In this document: positions 10,253 to 21,348 of the stretch, piece by piece | Layout of the letters: the number at the start of each line of letters is the position of its first letter | Position numbering within the stretch: position 1 is the first letter of the stretch | Source: Panulirus ornatus | Lineage: Eukaryota; Arthropoda; Malacostraca; Decapoda; Palinuridae | NCBI RefSeq assembly: GCF_036320965.1 | Contig: NC_092231.1 | Coordinates: 27,393,894-27,457,893 of the forward strand | Direction: 5' to 3' | DNA: 64,000 bases | Program-made: the position numbers and the translations under genes | Notes under the pieces: model-generated | What the model saw: only the letters and a program-made list of their open reading frames with translations | Told to the model about the DNA's origin: nothing | Databases searched by the model: none

Positions 10253-11598
10253 GCATGATGTCTCCATGGTTGTTTAATTTGTTTATGGATGGGGTTGTTA
10301 GGGAGGTGAATGCAAGAGTTTTGGAGAGAGGGGTAAGTATGCAGTCTGTTGCTGATGAGAGGGCTTGGGAAGTGAGTCAGTTGTTGTTCGCTGATGATAC
10401 AGCGCTGGTGGCTTATTTGGGTGAGAAACTGCAGAAGCTGGTGACTGAGTTTCGTAAAGTGTGTGGAAGAAGAAAGTTGAAAGTAAATGTGAATAAGAGG
10501 AAGGTTATCAGGTACAGTAGGGTTGAGGGACAAGTCGACTGGGAGGTAAGTTTGGAGAAAAACTGGAGGAAGTAAAGTGTTTTAGATATCTCTGAGTGGA
10601 TTTGGCAGCATATGAAACCATGGAAGCAAAAGTGAGTCACAGGGGTAGGGGAGGGGGCAAAAGTTCTGGGAGCGTTGAAGAATGTGTGGAAGGCAAGAAA
10701 ATTATCTTGGAAAGCAAAAATGGGTATGTTTCAATGGATGGTGGTTCCAACAATGCCGTATGGATGCAAGGTGTGGGCTATGGATAGGGTTGTGCAGGGT
10801 GGGTGGATGTGTTGGAAAAGAGATGTATGAGGACAATATGTGGTGTGAGGTGGTTTGACTGAGGAAGTAATGAAAGGGTAAGAGAGATGCGTGGTAATAA
10901 AAAGAGTGTGGCTGAGTGAGCAGAAGAGGGTGTATTGAAATGATTTGGTCACATGGAGAGAATGAGTGAGGAAGAAACGAGAAGCGGGAGACCAAACTGG
11001 AGGTGGAAGGATGGAGTGAAAAAGATTTTGAGTGACCAGGGCCTAAACATGCAGGAGGGTGAAAGGCATGCAAGGAATAGAGTGAATTTGAACGATGTGG
11101 TATACTGGGGTCGAAGTTCTGTCAATGTATTGAACCAGGGCATGTGAAGTGTCTGGAGTAAACCATGGAAAGTTTTGTGGGGCCTGGATGTGGAAAAGGA
11201 GCTGTGGTTTCAGTGCATTATACATGACAGCTAGAGACTGAGTGTGAATGAAAGCGGCCTTTGTTGTCTTTTCCAGGCACTACCTCGGGTGCATGCTGGG
11301 GGAGGTTGGTATCATTTCATGTGTGGTGGGGTGGTGACGGGAAAGAAAAGAGGCAGCAAGTATGAATCATGTACATGTGTATATATGTATATGTCTGTGT
11401 ATGTATATATATGTATATATCTGTGTATGTATATATATGTATACATTGAAATGTATAGGTATGTATCTGAGCATGTTTGGACATGTATGTATATACATGT
11501 GTATGTGGGTGGGTTGGACCATTCTTTCATCTCTTTCCTTGTGCTCCCTCACTAACAGGAGACAGCGACAAAGTATGACAATAAAAGAAAAAAAATAT
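10253..11598 (+). mobile_element. Old LINE-A2 copy with full long 3' UTR
   Basis: It starts at MMSPWLFNLFMDG and keeps LLFADDTALVAYLGEK near 10400, then loses frame repeatedly through the C-terminal region (10580-11100). The 3' UTR is the long form (about 11110-11575) with GGAGCTGTGGTTTCAGTGCA, a first box CACTACCTCGGGTGC, repeated TGTATATATGTATA and a final TGTGCTCCCTCACTAACAGG, and it ends in an A-rich tail. It shows the older 3' UTR architecture most clearly. Confidence 0.85.
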
Positions 11599-11614
11599 TA
11601 ATTTTTCATTTTAC

Positions 11615-11735
11615 TTTGTCGCTGTCTCCCGTGTTAGCGAGGTAGCACAAGGAAACAGATAAAAGAATGGCCCAACCCACCCACATACACATGTACATAC
11701 ATACACGTCCACACACGCAAATATACATACCTATA
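11615..11735 (-). mobile_element. LINE-A 3' end fragment
   Basis: Inverted terminal segment: ACTTTGTCGCTGTCTCCCGT, GCGAGGTAGCACAAGGAAAC, then CACATACACATGTACATAC. Only about 120 bases of a 3' UTR are present, facing the 3' end of the preceding plus-strand copy. Confidence 0.75.
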
Positions 11736-11756
11736 TATCTATCTATTTATTTATCT

Positions 11757-12185
11757 ATTTTGCTTTGTCGCTGTCTCCCGCGTTTGCGAGGTAGCGCAAG
11801 GAAACAGACGAAAGAAATGTCCCAACCCATCCCCATACACATGTATATACATCCACACATGCAAATATACATACCTATACATCGCAATGTACACATATAT
11901 ATACACACACAGACATATATATATATACACATGTACATAATTCATAGTCTGCCTTTATCTATTCCCATCGCCACCTCGCCACATATGGAATAACATCCCC
12001 CTTCCCCATCATGTGTGCGAGGTAGCGCTAGGAAAAGACAACAAAGGCCACATTTATTCACACTCAGTCTCTAGCTGTCATGTAATAATGCCCGAAACCA
12101 CAGCTCCCTTTCCACATCCAGGCCCCACAGAACTTTCCATGGTTTACCCCAGACGCTTCACATGCTGATTCAATCCACTGGGTCA
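11757..12185 (-). mobile_element. LINE-A2 long 3' UTR, 5'-truncated copy
   Basis: The whole long-form 3' UTR lies in reverse: TTTGCTTTGTCGCTGTCTCC, GCGAGGTAGCGCAAGG, AT-rich repeats, a second box GCGAGGTAGCGCTAGGAAAA, CTCAGTCTCTAGCTGTCATG and TTTCCATGGTTTACCCCAGA. No coding sequence is attached, so reverse transcription stopped early. It shows that two copies of the GCTACCTCGC-type box occur in the long 3' UTR. Confidence 0.8.
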
Positions 12186-13399
12186 TGGGTAGCCTGACCC
12201 CACACGACCATTAACTAGTGAATGGAGTGAGGGTGTGCACAACTAGTGATGCTCAAGATGTCTTATGCTTAACTGGAATCCCACCTCGGAGATACAACAT
12301 GAGTTGATTCATGGATGGTGGCTGTACAGTAGCTTCTTTGCTCAATCTGCCAGGTTCATTTAAATTATGACATGACACTAATTGCATCAATGGCAGGCTG
12401 TCGATACAAAATGGCAGCAGCATCATAGGGAATTCAAAACGTTTATTTATGCCACTGTTTAAAATTCTCTGGAGCACTCTGGTATCTCAATACAGTCAGT
12501 AATCTTTTCATTACACTGTTTGCCGGCTCCTTCAGCTTCCAGGAATTTATGCAGGCGAGAGATGGTGGTAACCTATTGCCTCTTCAACATGACATCTGTC
12601 ATCTCACTACATCTAATATCAGCTGAGGCCAGCGTTCTTCTCAGTGTGTGCTTCCCCTCATCTAGTGTCAATCCCTTCATAAGCAGGTTGGTGAGTGTTG
12701 CACTCCTGTATGGAAGAAAGACAGCTGGCTCCATTGTATAGTGAGTTGCGGGACATACATGTCTCACACTTAACTTTGTTCAAAATCAACTGGTGGGTAT
12801 TTGGATTTGTGGGAACTGAGATGTTCCAACCGATTGTTCTAGGTACTCTGACATCATTGGAAGGTCTTTGTCCTAAGAGGCACCAAAAATTCGTCCGTGA
12901 GCAGTGGTTTGGCACTGGTGCTACAAAGATATTTCAATGAGCATCATTGTCTGTATACAGTTACTGGTCTAAGCTAAAAATCACTGATTTATGAATAAAT
13001 AAGAAAGTAATACTCATCCATCACAAAAATACAGTAATCACAATAATCAATATTGCTTGACGATTATCTGAATTAGTGAAAGCCATGACGTGCTCTTTAC
13101 AAAGTAGTCTGTGTTAAATTCTGGTTGTTGGAAATAATAAAAAAGCAGAAAACTTTGCAGCTGCATGCACTATGCACGCATGCTTACTGACTTGCCAAAC
13201 TTTTTTATATTATTGTGAGCCAGCATGCTTCTGGTTTCAAGGTTGCAAGGACCACTTAACACTACTGCTAGAGGAGTAATGCTTCAGTAACTTCAAGTTG
13301 AACTGATGCTCATCTACCACTCTGAAACACAATGAGCTAAAAAGAAGTTTTCAAAAAAGCATGTCTGCGATATGAAAATCAAATAACAAACCAGGGTGA
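12186..13399. other. Unassigned, with short minus-strand open stretches
   Basis: Minus-strand open stretches at 12253-12477, 12573-12767 and 12658-12915 (74, 64 and 85 codons) lie in different frames. They contain protein-like text such as NISVPTNPNTHQLILNKV and SYCTATIHEST but no motif I recognise. This may be a decayed protein-coding repeat. It does not match LINE-A, S1, PLE or the Tigger ends. 12960-13400 is AT-rich with nothing seen. Confidence 0.3.
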
Positions 13400-13860
13400 C
13401 AATTGATAATTTCCAGCAGTGCAGCCCTATTGTAAAGGAGAAAACCTTGTTAGACAATTTTGGAAAAACCACCACACCTTGAAAGCCACAGATAATATTA
13501 AGGCAGCCTGGGATGAAGTAAATAACAATTCCATGAATGGAGTTTGGAAGAAGCTATGGGTAGATTACAACAACCTCGAGAGCTTTGAAACAGCACCACC
13601 GATTGCGAATGACCTCATCAAGCTAACCAACAAAGCAGGACTGGGTGATGTGATGTGGATGATGTGGAGGAGTTACTGCAGTCTCATAATGACAGTCTCA
13701 CCACAGTATTCTTCAATGACGGCATCACTAAGATTATGAGAAATATGGACCAGTTTGCTGAGAAAGACCCAGACTGGGAGTGCAGCTGTAAGGTAAAGAG
13801 AGGTGTTCTTGACATGATTTCCTGCTTAAGGAAATTCAAGAATAGGCAATTAACCTGAGA
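13400..13860 (+). pseudogene. Tigger-type transposase, C-terminal remnant
   Basis: One frame (13419-13650) reads VRQFWKNHHTLKATDNIKAA, then SMNGVWKKLW, then DLIKLTNKAGLGDV. After a frameshift, DDVEELLQSHNDSLTT and DQFAEKDPDWECSCKVKRGV continue to TGA 13856-13858. This matches the C-terminal half of Tigger/jerky-type DDE transposases (the AWEEV, NGVWKKLWP and EDVEELLESH pattern, from memory). The catalytic DDE part and the element's ends were not found. It is a different copy from those at 4501 and 38243. Confidence 0.7.
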
Positions 13861-14809
13861 TGCCTCCTTCACGAAACAGCCAAAATTCAAGGAACCACAG
13901 CCTGGCCCCTTACCCCAGGGGTTGCCTTTCCTGTCATATGTTGTCTTCCACCACTGTTGTAATGTGTTACAGCTTTAGTGCTTTGTTGGTGAGCATCCAT
14001 GACTACAACTGATGGTTTAATGTGTTACATATTTTCATATTTAGCATAGGTCATATCGCATGACATAAAATCTTTTATTGTTAAATGAAGCCCAAGCGCA
14101 TGGTGGCAGGTATGGTGGTGGGTTGAACGTCAGCTGCTGGGGAGCACTTGGCAATACACCTAGTGTGCTAATACTCCCTTCCGCCCAACATCTCCAACCC
14201 CCCATTCCACTTTCTCACTCTACATTTTGTAATATCATGTAAAGCAATGCTCATTTATAATTACCCTCAATTTTGTTGGCAGACATCAGCTGTTCGAGAG
14301 CATCTGGAATTACTAAATGTTGCTAAAGAAACTGACAGATGCATCACCACCTCACCACTCACCATAATCTTACTCACCACTACCACCACCTAATGACCAA
14401 CACCTCTATTATCACCATCTAATCATACTTTCTGTGATGCAGATATGGCAATATCATAGCTAATGATATCAGGAGGTTCTACTACTGCAGAAGAGAGCTC
14501 AATGACTATAAAAAGTTGGAATTCAGTACCTCAAGGGGATACTCTAGTTTTCTAGAGTATCCAAATCATACCCTGCTTTTTTGTGGTGACCTCTTTAGTA
14601 GATACTTAATGGTAGAACCGAAGGGGGAGTTGTTTCTCAAATCCATTAGACCAGTAGTTTTCAAAACAGACAAACATTTAAGGTGTCCTGAAATTTTAGT
14701 TTTGTAAACAGTCAGAAAGCCCTGCTTCCTCTGGGAAAAACTGCACTGAATTACCCTCTGCAAGTGGCCTGTCAAGGTTAAGGCACCAATAGCTAAGAAG
14801 TGGCACCAG
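13861..14809. other. Unassigned, possibly 5' part of the next LINE
   Basis: No clear coding feature until about 14740. A 63-codon plus-strand open frame at 14516-14707 has no recognised relatives. The stretch from 14740 leads in frame-broken fashion into the endonuclease fragment at 14810 and could be its 5' region. Confidence 0.3.
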
Positions 14810-15615
14810 GGTCCACCAGTTATGCCAAGGAGTAAGAGGGATGAGCGATTGACAGTGATGGCTCTGAATGCTAATGGGATGACTGGTGAGAGTAAAAGGA
14901 TGAGCTTGTGCAAAAATGTTAAAAGTTATAGTTTGGATATGTTAAGGATTGGAGAAACCCATATCCTTGGGTAGGGTGTATGAAATGAAAATGGAATGAT
15001 TCATGCAAGGTGTGGGAAGGCATGGAAGGAGGAATGTTATGCAAGGTGTGGGAAGGCATGGAAGGAGGAGTGTTATGCAAGGTGTGGGAAGGCATGGAAG
15101 GAGTGATATGAACAGGAATGAATGAAAATTATCAGGAAAGAGATAAAGAAGAATCTGCAATTGTGCTATCAGCAGGTGCATGGAAGGGTGTTACAGAGCA
15201 TGGATGTGATAGATCAAGAATAGTGTTGATGAAAGGAAAAATTAGAATTGTAAAGTGTGCATGGGTCTGTGTAAATGGGCCTGAGAATATGCAGCCTGTG
15301 TGTGGTAAGGACAAAATGATGATTTCTGGAAAATTTTTCAGTGACTGCATAAATGGTTTTTTGAAGGAGAGAAAGGTGGCTGTATTGGACGATATGAATG
15401 TGAAGGTGGGATGTGATGAAACTGACGAGATAATTGGTAAATGGGGAAAGCATGGAGTGAATAAGAATAGAAGTTATCTTGAGGATGCCTGTGATGAGAA
15501 GGATTTATTCCTTTCAAACATCCTTTTTCAACACACAATGATCCACAAATATAAGTGGATGAGATATGATGGAAGAGAAGAACAAATGGGTTTCACTGAC
15601 TACATTTACACACAC
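14810..15615 (+). pseudogene. Endonuclease remnant of a second LINE family
   Basis: The first frame reads RLTVMALNANGMTGESKR and LDMLRIGETHILG (the N-terminal N and E motifs of APE-type endonucleases). The frame from 15118 then reads CAWVCVNGPENMQPVCGK, KVAVLDDMNVKVG and FLSNILFQHTMIHKYKW, ending FTDYI. The Asp-x-Asn motif is DDMN, so Asp and Asn are kept. It is not LINE-A: the residues differ throughout. A 36-bp repeat (15003-15106) is inserted between the two parts. No RT is attached. Confidence 0.65.
15003..15106 (+). repeat. 36-bp tandem repeat, three copies
   Basis: Units start at 15003, 15039 and 15075, each beginning ATGCAAGGTGTGGGAAGGCA; the third is partial. The period of 36 is a multiple of three and would encode a 12-residue repeat (ARCGKAWKEECY), but the surrounding frame is broken. 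Confidence 0.9.
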
Positions 15616-15631
15616 CATAATATATTTACAA

Positions 15632-15777
15632 CCTTTTGCAACTCCTCTTCACTTTCAGCAAACAACACATTATCATCCACAAGCAGGTTTGCCACGAGCC
15701 ACCAAATCTCACCATCACATTCCATCTTTGCACCCCTTTTCCCTTGTTTTGCTTTCATCTCTCTTATAACTTCACCC
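15632..15777 (-). pseudogene. Short RT fragment with VDDN box
   Basis: The minus strand reads EIWWLVANLLVDDNVLFAES and EEELQKVVNIL, which is RT motif C with VDDN where a (F/Y)ADD is usual. It lies opposite to the endonuclease remnant just upstream, so it is either the inverted remainder of that LINE or another copy. Confidence 0.6.
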
Positions 15778-17383
15778 TTGTATTTGAATTTCTAAAAAGG
15801 GAAACAGATGAAGGAGTCAAGCAGCGAGTGCTCATCCTCCTCGAATGCTCAGATTGGGATGCCTGAATGTGTGTGGATGTAAATAAGATGAGAAGGAAGG
15901 AGAGATAGGTAGTATATTTGAGGAAAGAAACCCAGATGTCTTGGCTCTAAGTGAAACAAGCTCAAGGGTATGGGGGAAGAGTGGTCTGGGAATGTCTTGG
16001 GAGTATATACAGGGGCTGGTGAGAGGACAAGAGCAAAGGAAGAAGTAGCACTACTCCTGAAGCAGGAGTTATGGGAGTATGTGATAGAATGTGAAAAAGT
16101 AAATTCTAGATTAATGATGGTAATGAAAAAAGTAAATTCTAGATTAATGATGGTAAAAGTGAAAGTAGATGGAGAGAAATGGGTGATTATTGGTGCCTAT
16201 GCACCTGGTCATTAGAAGAAAGATCAAGTGAGGCAAGTGTTTTGGGAGGAGCAGGAGTGAGTGTGTTGGCAGCTTTGATGCCTGAGAGTGGGTTATATGA
16301 TCGGTGATATAAATGCAAAGGTGAGTAATGTGGCAGTTGAGGGTATAATTGGTGTACATGGGGTTTTCAGTGTTATAAATGGAAATGGTGAAGAGCTTGT
16401 GGATTTGTGTGCTGGTGATTGGGAATACCTGATTTAAAAGGAGAGATATACATAGGTATACATATATGAGGAGAGGTGGTCAAAGGGCATTATTGGATAA
16501 TGTGTTAATTGATAGGCAAGTAAAGAGACTTCTGGGTATCAAAGCGCTAAGCAGGGCAGCAGGGATGTCTGATAACTATCTTGTGCAGTTGAAGGTGAAT
16601 ATTTGTAGAGGTTCCAGAAAAAAAAAAAAGAATGTTGGGGAGAAGAGAGTGGTGAGAGTAAGTGAGCTTGGAAAGGAGACTTGTGTGAGGAAGTACCAAG
16701 AGAGATTGAGTGTAGAATGGCAAAAGGTGAGAGTAAATGACGTGAGGGGAGTGGGTGAGGAATGGGATGTATCTAGGGAAGCAGTGATGGCTTGTGCAAA
16801 AGATGCATATGGCATGAGAAAGGTGGGAGGCGGGCAGATCAGAAAGGGGAGTGAGTGGTGGGATGAAGAAGTAAGATTGTCAGTGAAAGAGAAAACAGGC
16901 ATTTGGATGATACTTCCAGGGAAGTAGTGCAAATGACTCGGAGATGTATAAAAGAAAGAGGCAAGGAGTCAAGAGAAAAGTGTAAGAGGAGAAAAAGAGG
17001 GCAAATGAGAGTTGAGGTGAGAGAGCATCATTAAATCTTAGGGAAAATAAAAAGATGTGGAAGAAGTTAAATAACGTGTGTAAGACATGAGAACAAAGGG
17101 GAGCTTCGGTAAAGGGGGCAAGTGGGGAGATAAGTAGTGATGAAGTGAAAAGGAGATGGAGTGAGTATTTTGAAGGTTTGATGAATAAGTTTGATGATAG
17201 AGAGGTATATATAGGGTGTTTTGGTCGGGGTGGTATGCGAATGGTTCGGTGAACACAGAAGAGGCACTGAAAGCTTTGTGGAAGATGAAAGCCAGCAAGG
17301 CTGTGGGTTTGGATGGTATTGCAGTGGCATTTATCAAAAAAGGGGGTGACTGTGTTGTTGATTGGTTGGTAAGGATAATCAAC
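15778..17383 (+). mobile_element. Old LINE-A copy, 5' half only
   Basis: It starts in the 5' UTR (TTGAATTTCTAAAAAGGGAA), then ATGCTCAGATTGGGATGCCT near the ORF start. The endonuclease is frame-broken with ETSSRV, then YAPGH near 16200, and has a small duplication of a 33-base stretch at 16095-16160. The linker ORF 16466-16927 keeps SDNYLVQLKV. The RT start has GLDGIAVAFIKKG near 17310. It ends at DWLVRI with no palm, C-terminus or 3' UTR and meets an inverted copy. Confidence 0.85.
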
Positions 17384-19528
17384 CATCCTCGATAAAAACT
17401 TTTCACTTCTTCTAACAACTTGCCTCCCACACCATATATTCTTAATACCTTCCACAGAGTATCTCTGTCAACTCTATCATATGCCTTCTCCAGATCCATA
17501 AATGCTACATACAAATCCATTTGCTTTTCTAAGTACTTCTCACATACATTCTTCAAAGCAAACACCTGATCCACACATCCTCTACCACTTCTGAAACCAC
17601 ACTGCTCTTCCCCAATCTCATGCTCTGTACATGCCTTCACCCTCTCAATCAATACCCTCCCATGTAATTTTCCAGGAGTACTCAACAAACTTATACCTCT
17701 GTAATTTGAGCACTCAACTTTGTCCCCTTTGCCTTTGTACAATGGCACTATGCAAGCATTCCACCAATCCTCAGGCACCTCACCATGAATCATACACACA
17801 TTAAATAACCTTACCAATCAGTCAGCTATACAGTTACCACCTTTCTTTAATAAATTCCACTGCAATACCATCCAAACCTGCTGCCTTGCCAGCTTTCTTC
17901 TTCCACAAAGCTTTTATTACCTCTTCTCTGTTTACCAAATCATTTCCCCTAACCCTCTCACTTTGCACACCACCTCGACCAAAACACCCTATATCTGCCA
18001 CTCTATCATCAAACACATTCAACAAACCTTCAAAATGCTCACTCCAACTCCTTCTCACATCACCACTACTTGTTATCACCTCCCCATTAGCCCCCCTTCA
18101 CTGACGTTCCCATTTGTTCCCTTGTCTTACACACTTTATTTACCTCCTTCCAAAACATCTTTTTATTCTCCCTAAAATTTGATGATACTCTCTCACCCCA
18201 ACTCTCATTTGCCCTCTTTTTCACCTCTTGCACCTTTGTCTTGACCTCCTGTCTCTTTCTTTTATACATCTCCCACTCATTTGCATTATTTCCCTGCAAA
18301 AATCGTCCAAATGCCTCTCTCTTCTCTTTCACTAATAATCTTACTTCTTCATCCCACCACTCACTTCCCTTTCCTTTCTGCCCACCTCCCACGCTTCTCA
18401 TGCCACAAGCATCTTCTGCGCAAGCCATCAGTGCTTCCCTAAATACATCCCATTCCTCCCCCACTCCCCTTACCTCCTTTGTTCTCACCTTTTTCCATTC
18501 TGTACTCAGTCTCTCCTGGTACTTCCTCACACAAGTCTCCTTCCCAAGCTCACTTACTCTCACCACTCTCTTCACCACAACATTGTCTCTTCCTTTCTGA
18601 AAACCTCTAAAAATCTTCACCTTCGCCTCCACAAGATAATGATCAGACATCTCTCCAGTTGCACCTCTCAGCACACTAACATCCAAAAGTCTTTCTTTCG
18701 CGTGCCTATCAATTAACACGTAATCCAATAACGCTCTCTGGCCATCTCTCCTACTTACATACATATATTTATGTATATCTCTCTTTTTAAACCAGGTATT
18801 CCCAATCAACAGTCCTTTTTCAGCACATAAATCTACAAGCTCTTCACCATTTCCATTTACAACACTGAACACCTTATGTATACCAATTATTCCCTCAACT
18901 GCCACATTACTCATCTTTGCATAAAAATCACCCATCACTATAACCCGGTCTTGTGCATCAAAACCACTAACACACTCATTCAGCTGCCCCCAAAACACTT
19001 CCCTCTCATGATCTTTCTTCTCATACCCAGGTGCATATGCACCAATAATCACCCATCTATCTCCATCAACTTTCAGTTTTACCTATATCAATCTAGAGGT
19101 TACTTTCTTACACTCTATCACATACTCCCACCACTCCTGTTTCAGGAGTAGAGCTACTCCTTCCCTTGCTCTTGTCCTCTCATTAACCCTGACTTTACTC
19201 CCAAGACATTCCCAAATCACTCTTCCCCTTTACGCTTGAGCTTCGTTTCACTCAAGAGCCAAAACATCCAGGTTCCTTTCCTCAAACATACTACCTATAT
19301 CTCCTTTTTTCACATCTTGGTTACATCCACACACATTTAGACACCCCAATCTCAGCCTTCGAGGAGGATGAGCACTCCCCGCGTGACTCCTTCTTCTGTT
19401 TCCCATTTCAGAAAGTTAAAATACAAGGAGGGGAGGATTTCTGGCCCCCTGCTCCCGTCCCCTTTAGTCGCCTTCTACAACACGTGAGGAATGCGTGGGA
19501 AGTATTCTTTCTCCCCTATCCCAGGGAT
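17384..19528 (-). mobile_element. LINE-A copy with 5' end, 3'-truncated
   Basis: Inverted relative to the preceding copy. It begins at the true 5' end next to the (TA)n tract (CCCTATCCCAGGGAT near 19528), includes the 5' UTR, the frame-broken endonuclease start and a 321-codon open frame (18087-19052). RT follows in frames 17834-18079 and 17384-17817, ending at EEVKSFYRG. The palm catalytic FADD part and the 3' UTR are missing. Confidence 0.9.
18087..19052 (-). pseudogene. LINE-A endonuclease and linker open frame
   Basis: 321 codons of one LINE-A polyprotein. It reads IIGAYAPGY at residues 2-10, VIVMGDFYAKMSN near 43-55 (the GDxN motif has Tyr where Asn is expected), LLDYVLIDRHAKERLLDV near 105-122 and GEMSDHYLVEAKVKIF near 128-145 (the terminal SDH motif is intact). 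A Lys/Arg-rich linker lies from 150 to the end. The APE-type endonuclease would nick target DNA for reverse transcription. Upstream the N-terminal LNV and SETK motifs lie in other frames (about 19230-19340), so the protein is broken. Confidence 0.75.
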
Positions 19529-19549
19529 AAATATATAAATATATCCCCA

Positions 19550-19633
<84 letters not shown>
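19550..19633. repeat. (TA)n tract
   Basis: About 40 TA units between the 5' end of an inverted LINE-A and the 5' end of a direct S1. The flanking CCCTATCC and GGGATAGGGG sequences are themselves inverted repeats. Confidence 0.95.
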
Positions 19634-19639
<6 letters not shown>

Positions 19640-19876
19640 GGGGATAGGGGAGAAAGAATACTTCCCACGTATTCCCTGCGTGTCGTAGAAGGCGACTAAA
19701 AGGGGAGGGAGCGGGGGGCTGGAAATCCTCCCCTCTCGTTTTTTTTTTAATTTTCCAAAAGAAGGAACAGAGAATTGGGCCAGGTGAGGGTATTCCCTCA
19801 AGGCCCAGTCCTCTGTTCTCAACGCTACCTCGCTAATGCGGGAAATGGCGAATAGTTTGAAAGAAAAAGAAAAGAT
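19634..19876 (+). mobile_element. S1 element, complete
   Basis: Reference copy. Head: ATCCCTGGGGATAGGGGAG, CGTGTCGTAGAAGGCGACTA, GAGCGGGGGGCTGGAAATCC. Middle: T-run, TTTTCCAAAAGAAGGAACAG, GGGCCAGGTGAGGGTATTCC. Tail: CGCTACCTCGCTAATGCGGG, AAATGGCGAATAGTTTGAAA, then an A-rich end. The head matches the LINE-A 5' end and the tail resembles the LINE-A 3' end. No open reading frame and no tRNA-like B box was seen. Confidence 0.9.
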
Positions 19877-19885
19877 GTATATATG

Positions 19886-19916
<31 letters not shown>

Positions 19917-19917
19917 G

Positions 19918-21331
19918 TACAGAGCATCAGATTGGGGAAGAGCAGTGTGGTTTCAGAAGTGGTAGAGGATGTGTGGATCAGGTGTTTGCTTTGAAGAATG
20001 TATGTGAGAAATACTTAGAAAAGCAAATGGATTTGTATGTAGCATTTATGGATCTGGAGAAGGCACATGATAGAGTTGATAGAGATGCTCTGTGGAAGGT
20101 ATTAAGAATATATGGTGTGGGAGGAAAGTTGTTAGAAGCAGTGAAAAGTTTTTATCGAGGATGTAAGGCATGTGTATGTGTAGGAAGAGAGGAAAGTGAT
20201 TGGTTCTCAGTGAATGTAGGTTTGCGGCAGGGGTGTGTGATGTCTCCATGGTTGTTTAATTTGTTTATGGATGGGGTTGTTAGGGAGGTAAATGCAAGAG
20301 TTTTGGAAAGAGGGGCAAGTATGAAGTCTGTTGGGGATGAGAGAGCTTGGGAAGTGAGTCAGTTGTTGTTCGCTGATGACACAGCGCTGGTGGCTGATTC
20401 ATGTGAGAAACTGCAAAAGCTGGTGACTGAGTTTGGTAAAGTGTGTGGAAGAAGAAAGTTAAGAGTAAATGTGAATAAGAGCAAGGTTATTAGGTACAGT
20501 AGGGTTGAGGGTCAAGTCAATTGGGAGGTGAGTTTGAATGGAGAAAAACTGGAGGAAGTGAAATGTTTTAGATATCTAGGAGTGGATCTGGCAGCGGATG
20601 GAACCATGGAAGCGGAAGTGGATCATAGGGTGGGGGAGGGGGCGAAAATTCTGGGGGCCTTGAAGAATGTGTGGAAGTCGAGAACATTATCTCGGAAAGC
20701 AAAAATGGGTATGTTTGAAGGAATAGTGGTTCCAACAATGTTGTATGGTTGCGAGGCGTGGGCTATGGATAGAGTTGTGCGCAGGAGGATGGATGTGCTG
20801 GAAATGAGATGTTTGAGGACAATGTGTGGTGTGAGGTGGTTTGATCGAGTGAGTAACGTAAGGGTAAGAGAGATGTGTGGAAATAAAAAGAGCGTGGTTG
20901 AGAGAGCAGAAGAGGGTGTTTTGAAGTGGTTTGGGCACATGGAGAGGATGAGTGAATAAAGATTGACCAAGAGGATATATGTGTCGGAGGTGGAGGGAAC
21001 AAGAAGAGGGAGACCAAATTGGAGGTGGAAAGATGGAGTGAAAAAGATTTTGTGTGATCGGGGCCTGAACATGCAGGAGGGTGAAAGGAGGGCAAGGAAT
21101 AGAGTGAATTGGAGCGATGTGGTATACCGGGGCTGACGTGCTGTCAGTGGATTGAATCAAGGCATGTGAAGCGTCTGGGGTAAACCATGGAAAGCTGTGT
21201 AGGTATGTATATTTGCGTGTGTGGACGTATGTATATACATGTGTATGGGGGGGGGTTGGGCCATTTCTTTCGTCTGTTTCCTTGCGCTACCTTGCAAACG
21301 CGGGAGACAGCGACAAAGTATAAAAAAAAAA
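19918..21331 (+). mobile_element. LINE-A1 copy, 5'-truncated in RT
   Basis: It starts at CTEHQIGEEQCGFRSGRG directly after a TA-rich tract. An open frame runs to TAA 20957-20959 (a Glu codon in other copies), and the same frame continues to the C-terminal GRPNWRWKDGVKK and stop near 21135. One codon is missing near 21000. Short-form 3' UTR, poly(A), then (TA)n. Only one nonsense change, so it is a young copy. Confidence 0.9.
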
Positions 21332-21348
21332 ATATATATATATATATC

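Noticed and set aside
12253..12915. Minus-strand open segments as a real gene.
   Set aside because: They lie in different frames with stops between them and no identifiable domain; left as unassigned.
19634..19876. S1 as a tRNA-derived SINE.
   Set aside because: No B-box-like GGTTCGANNCC and no clover-leaf-like head was seen by eye; the head matches LINE-A instead.
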